A stretch of 10,177 nucleotides of DNA from an uncultured Bacilli bacterium (lineage in GTDB: Bacteria; Bacillota_I; Bacilli_A; RF39; UBA660): assembly GCA_944358665.1 (NCBI GenBank), contig CALVRP010000087.1, forward strand, positions 1-10,177, given 5' to 3'. Within the stretch, counting starts at the first letter, position 1, and every line of letters begins with the position of its first letter. This document shows, one piece after another, positions 1-6,130 of this stretch. Made by a program: the position numbers and the translations under genes. The notes under the pieces were generated by a model. The model was given only the letters and a program-made list of their open reading frames with translations. It had not been told where the DNA came from and searched no databases.

Positions 1-4
1 TCAT
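1..4 (-). CDS. Start codon of a divergent gene leaving the window on the left
   Basis: Only the first bases are in the window, so the product is unknown. On the minus strand an ATG occupies 4-2. It is preceded by AAAGGAG (22-16), eleven bases away, a good Shine-Dalgarno, and further upstream by an extended -10 (49-41). The combination of ribosome site, promoter and lack of any + strand gene end here supports a real divergent gene. No statement about function is possible. Confidence 0.5.
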
Positions 5-40
5 ACTTATACCAACTCCTTTTTATTATGAGATAGTATA

Positions 41-49
41 AGTATATCA
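41..49 (-). promoter_or_regulatory. Extended -10 promoter for the divergent minus-strand gene
   Basis: Read on the minus strand, 49-41 is TGATATACT, an extended -10 (TGn plus TATACT). No good -35 lies 17 bases upstream, which is common for extended -10 promoters. Transcription would begin near 34 and give a leader of about 30 bases with AAAGGAG in it. The same nine bases form the probable dacA promoter at 688-696. Confidence 0.45.
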
Positions 50-59
50 AAGTATTGAA

Positions 60-86
60 AAAATCTGATAAATTTTATCAGATTTT
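60..86. repeat. Perfect AT-rich inverted repeat in the divergent intergenic region
   Basis: AAAATCTGATAA (60-71) and TTATCAGATTTT (75-86) form a perfect 12-bp inverted repeat around a 3-base centre. A further copy of the half-site, TTTTATCAG, lies at 98-106, 25 bases after the copy at 73-81. It sits just upstream of the minus-strand promoter and could be an operator or a weak bidirectional terminator. The sequence does not decide which. Confidence 0.5.
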
Positions 87-131
87 AACTTTAACATTTT
101 TATCAGTTTCTATATTAACATTTATATTTAT

Positions 132-162
132 AACAAATCATAAACTTATGGTTTGTTTTTTT
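132..162 (+). terminator. Terminator-like hairpin with T-tract, no gene in front of it
   Basis: AACAAATCATAA (132-143) pairs with TTATGGTTTGTT (146-157) through 12 positions with one G-U pair, and a run of T follows to 162. This looks like a + strand intrinsic terminator, yet no + strand gene precedes it in the window. It may end transcription that starts within this intergenic region or crosses it from the left. The stem is AT-rich, so strength is uncertain. Confidence 0.5.
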
Positions 163-229
163 AATATTTTAATATAAAAAGTATAAAAAAATAAAAACAA
201 CTAATACTATATTTGAAAGGGATGATAAT

Positions 230-646
230 ATGGAATTATTAGAAGAGATTTATAAAAATGCGAGTATGGGAGTTAGTAGTACTACTGATTTAATTAATGA
301 TATAAAAGAAAAAGACAATAAAATTAAAACTGAACTTGAAACTATTTTAAAAGAATATGAAAAGTTTAAAAAAGAAAGTTGTAAACTCTTAAAAAAATGT
401 AAGAAGGAACCTAAAGGAACTAATGTTATGGCGAAAACAATGGTTAAAATGAATATTAAAAAAGAAGTAATTAATGATAATAGTGATTCCGCTCTAGCTG
501 ATATGCTTATTCAAGGTCTTACTTTAGGTAATTTAGAACTTGAAAAAGGAGTGAAAAATGCTAAAGATAAGAATGCTATTAAATTAGCTAATGACTTTAT
601 TAAATTTGGCGAAGAAGAAATAAAAAATTTAAAAAAATATTTATAA
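230..646 (+). CDS. Small all-helical cytoplasmic protein of unknown function (possible ferritin-like bundle)
   Basis: I cannot assign a function. The 138-residue product is Lys/Glu-rich, with no signal peptide or membrane segment. It reads as four amphipathic helices: about 3-25, 27-57, 86-108 and 113-137, separated by a loop near 60-65 (KEPKG) and a short NDNSDSALAD stretch near 82-91. The size and pattern resemble the small ferritin-like or four-helix hypothetical proteins common in Firmicutes; that is an impression from the pattern, not a domain match, and no convincing set of metal ligands is visible. The start is supported by AAAGGGATGAT (216-226), with the AAGGG core eight bases before ATG. 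A weak promoter (TATAAA at 182-187, 17 bases, TACTAT at 205-210) is possible. The gene stands alone, with a terminator immediately after its stop codon. Confidence 0.85.
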   Translation: MELLEEIYKNASMGVSSTTDLINDIKEKDNKIKTELETILKEYEKFKKESCKLLKKCKKEPKGTNVMAKTMVKMNIKKEVINDNSDSALADMLIQGLTLGNLELEKGVKNAKDKNAIKLANDFIKFGEEEIKNLKKYL

Positions 647-666
647 AATGAGTTTGCTCATTTTTT
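645..666 (+). terminator. Intrinsic terminator of the small helical-protein gene
   Basis: AAAATGAG (645-652), loop TTTG, CTCATTTT (657-664), continuing in T to 666. The eight-pair stem begins within the TAA stop codon of the gene, which makes this a one-gene transcript. Confidence 0.8.
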
Positions 667-667
667 C

Positions 668-696
668 TTTTATTTAGAGTAAAAAAATGATATACT
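668..696 (+). promoter_or_regulatory. Probable extended -10 promoter of the carboxypeptidase gene
   Basis: TGATATACT at 688-696 is an extended -10. A weak -35 (TTTTAT, 668-673) sits 17 bases upstream. The expected start of transcription, about 702-704, falls at or in the Shine-Dalgarno AGGTGAT (703-709), so the leader would be only about ten bases. Confidence 0.55.
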
Positions 697-712
697 CTTT
701 CTAGGTGATAAG

Positions 713-1912
713 ATGAGAATAGGAAAATATGTTTTTTGTTTTCTACTTTTGTTTTTAATAAGTTTTAAAGTATATTCTTTAGATTTTGGTCTGCAGTCTA
801 ATAATGCTATTTTATATGATGAAGATAAAATTATTTATGAAAAAAATAGTGATGAAAAAATTCAAATTGCGAGTCTTACTAAAATAATGACGGCTATTGT
901 TACTTTAGATAATATAGATAACTTAGATGAAAAAGTTGTAATAACAAACAGTGATTTGAAAGGACTGGCTGAAAAAAATTTAGTAACGGCTGGATTTAAA
1001 ACTGGTGATACAGTTACTTATAGAGATTTACTTTATGGATTATTACTACCATCAGGAGCCGATGCGGCTAAAGCTTTAAGTAGATTAGTTGGTGGTAGTG
1101 AGGAAAAATTTATAAAACTTATGAATGAAAAGGCTAAAGAATTAAGCTTAAAAAATACGCATTTTACTAATCCGATTGGTTTAGATGATGAAAACAATTA
1201 TTCTACAATAAATGATGTTTATACGATGTTTAGGTATGGTTTGGAAAATAACGATTTTAAAGAAATCATAACTAGTAAAAATTATACTTCTACTAATGGT
1301 CTTACTTTTTATAGTAGTGTTTTAAAAAGTAAGAATGATTATATATTAGGTGGTAAAACAGGTACAACTGATGGAGCTGGTCTTTGTTTAGCTAGTTTTG
1401 CTGATGTTAAAGGTGAAGAATTAATTTTAATAACTGCTGGGGCTCCTTACGATAAACTAGGCCTGCATCATTTAGAAGATGCAGATTATGTTTATAACTA
1501 TATAGCTGATAATTATAATAATTATAGTATTGTAAGTAAAGGGGATAAAATACTAACTTTAAATACCGTTTATGCGAAAAATGATAAAGTTGATTTTTAT
1601 GCCGATAAAGATATAGATGCTTTTTTACCCAATAATTATGATAAAGAGAAAATAACTTATAAATATGCTGGTATAGAAGAAGTTACAACAAACCAAGAAA
1701 AAGGAGAAAAAATAGGAACTTTAAGTATTTATTATGATAATGATTTAATTGAAAGTATTGATATTTTATTAACCGAAAAACAAGAATTTTCTATTACTAA
1801 ATATCTTTGGGCACATAAATTTATTGTTTTTGGAATAATTTTATTAATAGTTTTAATAATTTTTATAAAAAGGTGTTTTAAAAGGCCTGTTAGAAGAAAA
1901 AGTATGATATAA
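713..1912 (+). CDS. dacA: D-alanyl-D-alanine carboxypeptidase (PBP5/DacA family, peptidase S11)
   Basis: Secreted penicillin-binding protein that removes the terminal D-Ala from peptidoglycan stem peptides outside the membrane. The 399 residues begin with a signal peptide (about 1-23: basic start, hydrophobic core, then YSLDF). The catalytic SxxK is S54-L-T-K57 and the KTG motif is K215-T-G-T218. The second active-site motif is S114-G-A116 where classical PBP5 has S-G-N. A beta-rich C-terminal region (about 275-355) resembles the PBP5 C-terminal domain. The protein ends in a true membrane helix (about 369-386) with a basic KRCFKRPVRRK tail, in place of the amphipathic anchor of Escherichia coli PBP5. 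AGGTGAT (703-709) supports the start. The downstream phosphatase gene begins 16 bases after the stop and may be partly cotranscribed. Confidence 0.93.
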   Translation: MRIGKYVFCFLLLFLISFKVYSLDFGLQSNNAILYDEDKIIYEKNSDEKIQIASLTKIMTAIVTLDNIDNLDEKVVITNSDLKGLAEKNLVTAGFKTGDTVTYRDLLYGLLLPSGADAAKALSRLVGGSEEKFIKLMNEKAKELSLKNTHFTNPIGLDDENNYSTINDVYTMFRYGLENNDFKEIITSKNYTSTNGLTFYSSVLKSKNDYILGGKTGTTDGAGLCLASFADVKGEELILITAGAPYDKLGLHHLEDADYVYNYIADNYNNYSIVSKGDKILTLNTVYAKNDKVDFYADKDIDAFLPNNYDKEKITYKYAGIEEVTTNQEKGEKIGTLSIYYDNDLIESIDILLTEKQEFSITKYLWAHKFIVFGIILLIVLIIFIKRCFKRPVRRKSMI

Positions 1913-1913
1913 T
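1905..1913 (+). promoter_or_regulatory. Possible extended -10 promoter in front of the yqeG-like gene
   Basis: TGATATAAT lies across the stop codon of the carboxypeptidase gene and is followed directly by a second TATAAT (1914-1919). No good -35 is seen. Transcription would start close to the GGTGG ribosome site (1920-1924), giving a very short leader, as proposed for the carboxypeptidase gene. Chance matches are frequent in DNA this rich in A and T. Confidence 0.45.
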
Positions 1914-1928
1914 TATAATGGTGGTAGT

Positions 1929-2516
1929 ATGAGTAAAAATATAAAGATGTTAAAATGTTTTATGAAAGTAATGCAGGGTGATGAAGAAGAAACTAAGCTA
2001 GTGACTCCTGATATGTATGCAAAAAATGTTTTTAGTATTAACTATCATTTATTAAAAAAGAAACGCTTAAAAAATCTTATATTTGATATAGATAATACTA
2101 TTTTGCCTGTAAATGATATAAATATATCTCAAGAACTTATTAGTTTTTTTAAAAAACTTGGTAAAGATTTTAATATTTGTATTGTTTCTAACAATAATAA
2201 AGATAGGGTTTTGCCAGTTGCTAAAGCAATAGAGACTGGTTATATGTATAAAGCGGGAAAACCAAATAAAGAGGCTTTTGATAAAGCTTTAATCTTATTA
2301 GATTCTAAGAAAGAAAATACCGTGATGATTGGTGATCAGATGCTTTCTGATATAAAAGGTGCTAATGAATATGGTCTTTATACAATTATGGTGGATCCTG
2401 TTAGTAACAAACACGATATAAAAACAGGAACCAGTAGAATTTTGCAAAAAATTATAATGAATAAATTTGCCAAAAAAGGGATTTTTAAAGAAAAAAATTA
2501 TTATGATAGGAAGTGA
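1929..2516 (+). CDS. yqeG: YqeG-family HAD-IIIA phosphatase
   Basis: Cytoplasmic 195-residue phosphatase of the haloacid dehalogenase superfamily, with all four motifs visible: D53-I-D55-N-T57 (nucleophile and acid/base aspartates), S87-N88 in IVSNNN, K111 in AGKPNKEAF, and G-D136-Q-M-L-S-D141 for magnesium binding. Length and the FDIDNT motif fit the Firmicute YqeG family. Its eukaryotic relative GEP4 is a phosphatidylglycerophosphate phosphatase, so a role in phosphatidylglycerol synthesis is a reasonable inference, but the substrate is not shown by the sequence. In Bacillus subtilis yqeG precedes yqeH and aroE; here it heads a different run with deoD. Translation starts at ATG behind GGTGG (1920-1924). 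The TGA stop (2514-2516) is followed at once by an in-frame TAA. Confidence 0.88.
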   Translation: MSKNIKMLKCFMKVMQGDEEETKLVTPDMYAKNVFSINYHLLKKKRLKNLIFDIDNTILPVNDINISQELISFFKKLGKDFNICIVSNNNKDRVLPVAKAIETGYMYKAGKPNKEAFDKALILLDSKKENTVMIGDQMLSDIKGANEYGLYTIMVDPVSNKHDIKTGTSRILQKIIMNKFAKKGIFKEKNYYDRK

Positions 2517-2520
2517 TAAA

Positions 2521-3228
2521 ATGACAATTCATAACGAAGCAAAAAAAGAAGATATTGCAAAAACAGTAATTATGCCTGGTGATCCTAATCGGGCTGAATA
2601 TATTGCAAAGGAATTTTTAACAGATGCTCGTCTTGTTAATAATGTCCGTGGGATGAAAGCATATACGGGCTATTATAATAGTAAACTTGTGACTGTTATG
2701 GCTTCTGGTATGGGAATGAGTAGTATTGGTATATATGCTTATGAACTTTATAAATTTTATGATGTAGATAATATTATTAGAGTTGGTTCTTGTGGGGTTT
2801 ATAAAAAAGAATTAAATTTATATGATATTATTTTAACAGATAATTCTTATAATGAGGGGATGTTTGCTTATACTTTTGATAATAATGATTGCCACCAAGT
2901 TTCGGCTAGTAAAGAATTAAATAGTAAAATAATGAAAGTGGCTGAAAAAATGAATATTCCTTTAAAAATTGGGAATACTTTGTGTGTAGAAGTTTTCGAA
3001 CCTTATATGACGGACTCTAAGAAATTTAAAAAAAGGTTACCAAATATTAATATTATTAATTCAGAAATGGAAAGTTTTGCTTTATTTTATATTGCTAAAA
3101 CTTTAGGTAAAAATGCATCTTGTTTAACAACCGTTTCTGATAACCCTTATACTAATGAAAAAATGACTAGAGATGAGCGTGAAGCTGGTTTTAAACAGAT
3201 GATTAAATTAGCCTTAGAAGTATTATAG
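2521..3228 (+). CDS. deoD: Purine nucleoside phosphorylase, DeoD type
   Basis: Cleaves purine (deoxy)nucleosides with phosphate to free base and (deoxy)ribose-1-phosphate in nucleoside salvage; family members are hexamers. The 235-residue product aligns in register with Escherichia coli DeoD: H4, G20 and R24 (MPGDPNRA), R43 (NNVRGMKAY) and R87-V-G-S90-C-G for phosphate; then S181-E-M-E184, the nucleoside-binding EME motif; then D207 in TVSDN and R220 in TRDEREAGF, matching catalytic D204 and R217. I chose ATG at 2521 because the protein then begins MTIHNEA as the family does, and AGGAAGTGAT (2508-2517) is correctly spaced. An in-frame TTG at 2467 would add 18 unsupported residues. The gap to the upstream stop is four bases, which indicates an operon. 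Confidence 0.94.
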   Translation: MTIHNEAKKEDIAKTVIMPGDPNRAEYIAKEFLTDARLVNNVRGMKAYTGYYNSKLVTVMASGMGMSSIGIYAYELYKFYDVDNIIRVGSCGVYKKELNLYDIILTDNSYNEGMFAYTFDNNDCHQVSASKELNSKIMKVAEKMNIPLKIGNTLCVEVFEPYMTDSKKFKKRLPNINIINSEMESFALFYIAKTLGKNASCLTTVSDNPYTNEKMTRDEREAGFKQMIKLALEVL

Positions 3229-3237
3229 GAGGGATTT

Positions 3238-4485
3238 ATGGATTATATAAAGAAAGAAAAAAAGAATTATAATTTATATATAATGAAAACAAATGATTTT
3301 AAGGTTGTAAATATTTCGTTTGTTTTTCAGAGAAAAAATAGTATGGAAGATGAGCTTTATCGTACTTTGCTTAAAAGAATATTATTTTTAAAAACGGCAA
3401 AATATGATAGCTTAGAAAAATTATCATCAGCCGGAGCAGAAATATATAATCCAAAAGTTTTTGTAAAAACACAAACTAGTAGTATATATAGAACATTTAA
3501 TCTTCGGGCAGAATTTATTAATGAAAAATATACGGAAGATGGTATGAATAAAAGTAATATAGAATTCATTATGGACTATTTTTGGCATCCTTTTATAAAG
3601 GATGATGCTTTTGATAAAGAAACGTTTGATTTATGTAAAAAAAATTACATTGAAGAACTTAAAAGTGCGAAAAATTATCCAGAAGAATATGCTTTAGATG
3701 AGTGCTGGCGCAGTCTTAATTTGTATGAGTTTAAATTACCTACTAACGAAGAACTTATAAAGATATTAGAGGGAATAGATGAAAAAAAACTATATAGTTA
3801 TTATAAATCAATGTTTACTGAGGATAGTTTAGATATTTTTGTTGTTGGTGATGTCACTGATGATATGGAAACAGTTATTGATGATTATATATATGGTGAC
3901 TTTCAGAAATCTGTAATGTTAAAGCCACATGAATATACAGTTTCTAAAGTAAATAAAATAAAAGAAAAAACGGATAATCCGCAAAGTAAATTGTTTTTAG
4001 GATATAAAATGAATAATCTTACAACTTATGAAAATGAGTATGTGTCTTTGATCTTTGCGATGATTTTAGGTGGTGGCACCGAAAGCTATTTACATAGTGA
4101 AGCGCGCAAAAAAAGGTCACTTTGTTATTACATTTATGCTAGCTGTTATAATTTATTTAATGTTATGATTGTATCAGCGGGCATTTCGGCAAAAAATAGT
4201 AAAGAAGTGATTAAAATTACGGAAGCGGAAATTAATAGGATAAAAAATGGTGATGTTGATGACGATAAATTAACAGAAGTAAAACAACTATATAAAAATA
4301 TTTTATTAGAATCAAAAGACTCACAAATGTCGCTCATTAATAACTTAGTAGCTAGAGTAACTAAAGAGGCCGATGATATTGAGACTAGATTTAAAATGGT
4401 TGATAAAATGTCAGTAGATGATATTATAACTTTGGCCGGGAAAGTAAAATTAGATACAATATTTTTATTAGAAGGAACCGAGTAA
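3238..4485 (+). CDS. ymfF: YmfF-like M16 peptidase homolog, non-catalytic partner
   Basis: M16-fold protein of 415 residues without the HxxEH zinc motif: the region where it should occur (about 30-56) reads SFVFQRKNSMEDELYRTLL and has no such residues. The C-terminal half keeps the family's Gly-rich loop and R/Y segment (GGGTESYLHSEAR, then KKRSLCYYIYA, about 278-301). M16 enzymes of this type act as a pair with one dead and one active half, and the gene directly downstream supplies the active half. The arrangement matches B. subtilis YmfF/YmfH, linked to elongation factor P 5-aminopentanol modification; that role is inferred from homology. No signal peptide, so cytoplasmic. AGGAGGG (3228-3233) lies four bases before ATG and overlaps the deoD stop. 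Confidence 0.85.
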   Translation: MDYIKKEKKNYNLYIMKTNDFKVVNISFVFQRKNSMEDELYRTLLKRILFLKTAKYDSLEKLSSAGAEIYNPKVFVKTQTSSIYRTFNLRAEFINEKYTEDGMNKSNIEFIMDYFWHPFIKDDAFDKETFDLCKKNYIEELKSAKNYPEEYALDECWRSLNLYEFKLPTNEELIKILEGIDEKKLYSYYKSMFTEDSLDIFVVGDVTDDMETVIDDYIYGDFQKSVMLKPHEYTVSKVNKIKEKTDNPQSKLFLGYKMNNLTTYENEYVSLIFAMILGGGTESYLHSEARKKRSLCYYIYASCYNLFNVMIVSAGISAKNSKEVIKITEAEINRIKNGDVDDDKLTEVKQLYKNILLESKDSQMSLINNLVARVTKEADDIETRFKMVDKMSVDDIITLAGKVKLDTIFLLEGTE

Positions 4486-4486
4486 T

Positions 4487-5743
4487 ATGAAAAAGAAAAA
4501 TTTTAATAACTTAAATTTAGATATCTATGAAGAAGAATTAGAAAATGGTTTAAAAATATTTGTTTGTCCAATGAATAGGTATAAAATTGACGCTAGAATG
4601 ACAGTTAATTTTGGAGCCGATATTTTAGAGTTTGAAAAGGATGGCCAAATGATTAAGGCGCCGGCCGGAATTGCCCATTTTCTTGAACACAAAATGTTTG
4701 GTAAAGAAGATGGAACTGATATTACAACAATATATGAAAAAAATGGGGCTTTAGGTAATGCTTATACTGATGACCATGTAACAGTATATCATTTTAATAG
4801 TCCGGTTAATTTTTACGATAATTTGCTAGCTTTATTAAGGTGTGTTAATGAACCTTATTTTACTGAGGAAAATGTTACGAAGGAGATTGGGATAATTGAT
4901 CAAGAATTAAAAGCAACACTTTCAGAGCCCGATGCAATTGCTTATTATGTGGCTAAATATAATTCATATCATTATCTTCCTTATAAATATCCGGTAATTG
5001 GAACTGAGGATAGTATAAAGCAAATTACTAAAGATAACTTATATGATGTGTATAATACTTTTTATACTCCTAGCAACATGCATTTAGTAGTAACTGGAAA
5101 TGTTGATCCTGAAGAGATTGTTACTTTTGTTAGAAACTATTATAAAGATATTTCTAAGAGAGAAAAGCCGATTATTAAAACTTATAACGAGCCAAAACAA
5201 GTGGCTCGTGAAAAAGAAATAATTCATAAAGATATTAGCAATAAAGTGTGCTTTTTAAACTATAAAGTAGATTTAAGTGATTTTGATATATCTAATTTTG
5301 AACTTCAAAGGTATTTAAATGTTTTACTTTTAAATAAATTTTCCAGTTTATCAGGATTTAATGATATTACTTTAAAAGATGAAAATATCTTATCGCCAGT
5401 ATTTTGGATGTTGGATGTTGAAGACAATTTTGCAAATTTTGGTTTTCAAGCGGAAGTTAAAAATGAAGATGCTTTATTAAAATTAATTGAAAAACAATTA
5501 ACTGATCTTAGTATTAGTGAAGAAAAATTAAAATTAATTAAAAGAAATTGGATAAATGGTTATATTATTAATACTGATCAGGTAATTCAAACAAGCGAAA
5601 TTATTAATGGTCAGATTATTAAATATGGGCATGTTGTGTATGATGCCTTAGATTGTATTAGAGCTTTGAATATCCAAAAAGCTGAAGAAATTTTTAATAA
5701 ATTAGATTTCTCAAATAAATCTTTGGTAATTGTTCAAAAATAA
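4487..5743 (+). CDS. ymfH: YmfH-like M16 zinc peptidase, catalytic partner
   Basis: M16 metallopeptidase of 418 residues with the inverted zinc motif H64-F-L-E67-H68 in AHFLEHKMFG. The distal ligand is most likely E140 in KEIGIIDQELKA, with E133 seven residues earlier as in other M16 enzymes. These residues bind zinc and activate water, so this is the active half that pairs with the preceding non-catalytic protein. By homology with B. subtilis YmfH it belongs to the set associated with elongation factor P 5-aminopentanol modification; its natural substrate is not evident. No export signal. One base separates it from the upstream TAA, and AAGGA (4472-4476) lies in the end of the upstream gene, so translational coupling and equal production of both subunits is likely. 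No strong terminator follows. Confidence 0.9.
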   Translation: MKKKNFNNLNLDIYEEELENGLKIFVCPMNRYKIDARMTVNFGADILEFEKDGQMIKAPAGIAHFLEHKMFGKEDGTDITTIYEKNGALGNAYTDDHVTVYHFNSPVNFYDNLLALLRCVNEPYFTEENVTKEIGIIDQELKATLSEPDAIAYYVAKYNSYHYLPYKYPVIGTEDSIKQITKDNLYDVYNTFYTPSNMHLVVTGNVDPEEIVTFVRNYYKDISKREKPIIKTYNEPKQVAREKEIIHKDISNKVCFLNYKVDLSDFDISNFELQRYLNVLLLNKFSSLSGFNDITLKDENILSPVFWMLDVEDNFANFGFQAEVKNEDALLKLIEKQLTDLSISEEKLKLIKRNWINGYIINTDQVIQTSEIINGQIIKYGHVVYDALDCIRALNIQKAEEIFNKLDFSNKSLVIVQK

Positions 5744-5745
5744 AG

Positions 5746-5774
5746 TTGATTTTTTTCTAAAAATATGGTAATTT
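5746..5774 (+). promoter_or_regulatory. Sigma-A-type promoter of secG
   Basis: TTGATT (5746-5751), a 17-base spacer and TAATTT (5769-5774), with TGG directly in front of the -10 (extended -10). It begins two bases after the stop codon of the M16 peptidase gene and lies just upstream of the secG ribosome site TTAGGAGG (5783-5790). Confidence 0.6.
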
Positions 5775-5797
5775 ATTAAGAGTTAGGAGGCTTACTC

Positions 5798-6019
5798 ATG
5801 GATATAGTATTAATAATTTTATCAATAATAATAATAGCTATAGTAATATTACAAAGTAGTAAAGCTGCTAGTGCTAGTAGTAGTATTATGGGTGGTAATG
5901 ATGATTTGTTTGCACACAGAAAAGAAAGAGGCGGAGAATTATTTATTACTAGATTAACGGCTGTATTAGGAGCTTTATTTATGATAATTTGCATAGTTAT
6001 GGAATTTATGAGTTATTAA
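5798..6019 (+). CDS. secG: Preprotein translocase subunit SecG
   Basis: Small membrane subunit of the SecYEG channel that aids SecA-driven protein export. The 73-residue product has the family layout: a first membrane helix (about 2-20) running into the conserved LQSSK (18-22), a small-residue loop ending in GG (SSSIMGGNDDLF), a cytoplasmic stretch KERGGELFITR, and a second membrane helix (about 53-71). LQSSK and RGGELFITR are typical of SecG. TTAGGAGG (5783-5790) is seven bases before ATG. The gene has its own promoter and its own terminator. In many Firmicutes secG is followed by rnr and smpB; here an insertion sequence and an unrelated gene follow. Confidence 0.93.
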   Translation: MDIVLIILSIIIIAIVILQSSKAASASSSIMGGNDDLFAHRKERGGELFITRLTAVLGALFMIICIVMEFMSY

Positions 6020-6046
6020 AATTGACGTATTTTGTCAATTTTTTTT
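6018..6046 (+). terminator. Intrinsic terminator of secG
   Basis: AAAATTGAC (6018-6026), a 7-base loop, GTCAATTTT (6034-6042), with an eight-base T run (6039-6046). The stem starts within the secG stop codon. It isolates secG from the insertion element that follows. Confidence 0.85.
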
Positions 6047-6061
6047 ATTAACCTTAAGGGG

Positions 6062-6086
6062 ACTTCCAACGCGGAGCGTAGGAAGT
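6062..6086. repeat. GC-rich hairpin at or next to the left tip of the insertion sequence
   Basis: ACTTCC (6062-6067) pairs with GGAAGT (6081-6086); inside it CGC (6070-6072) pairs with GCG (6076-6078) across a GGA loop. It is much richer in G and C than the host intergenic DNA, which suggests it belongs to the element, yet it lies outside the hairpin that matches the right end. Its role is unknown; it could shield the element from incoming transcription. Confidence 0.55.
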
Positions 6087-6091
6087 AAAAA

Positions 6092-6110
6092 CCACGCATT
6101 ATATGCGTGG
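6092..6110. repeat. Left-end hairpin of the insertion sequence
   Basis: CCACGCAT (6092-6099), loop TAT, ATGCGTGG (6103-6110): a perfect 8-bp stem. Subterminal hairpins like this are what Y1 transposases of the IS200/IS605 family bind on single-stranded DNA. The right end carries a related hairpin with the same CCACG/CGTGG stem. Confidence 0.75.
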
Positions 6111-6130
6111 GAGTTAAAATCTTACAGAAA

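Noticed and set aside
60..162. CRISPR array or riboswitch in the first intergenic region
   Set aside because: There are only two to three short half-site copies with no unit repeat and spacer pattern, and no recognisable riboswitch core.
2514..2519. TGA read as tryptophan (Mollicute code), prompted by TGA-TAA tandem stops at 2514-2519 and 7114-7119
   Set aside because: Tryptophans checked in these proteins are TGG, no gene has an internal TGA, and the TGATAA strings are explained by ribosome sites overlapping stop codons.
2467..2520. Upstream TTG start for the purine nucleoside phosphorylase
   Set aside because: It would add 18 basic residues overlapping the upstream gene with no ribosome site, while ATG at 2521 gives the family N-terminus and a good ribosome site.
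3357..4337. Short minus-strand frames within the first M16 gene (3357-3569, 4146-4337)
   Set aside because: They are shadows of a well-supported gene, without start signals or recognisable products.
5730..5760. Terminator after the M16 peptidase gene
   Set aside because: Only a four-base TCAA/TTGA pairing precedes the T run; the T-rich stretch is better explained as part of the secG promoter spacer.
5776..5994. Minus-strand frame opposite secG with hydrophobic translation
   Set aside because: Its hydrophobicity mirrors the antisense of SecG membrane codons; it has no ribosome site and would span the secG promoter region.
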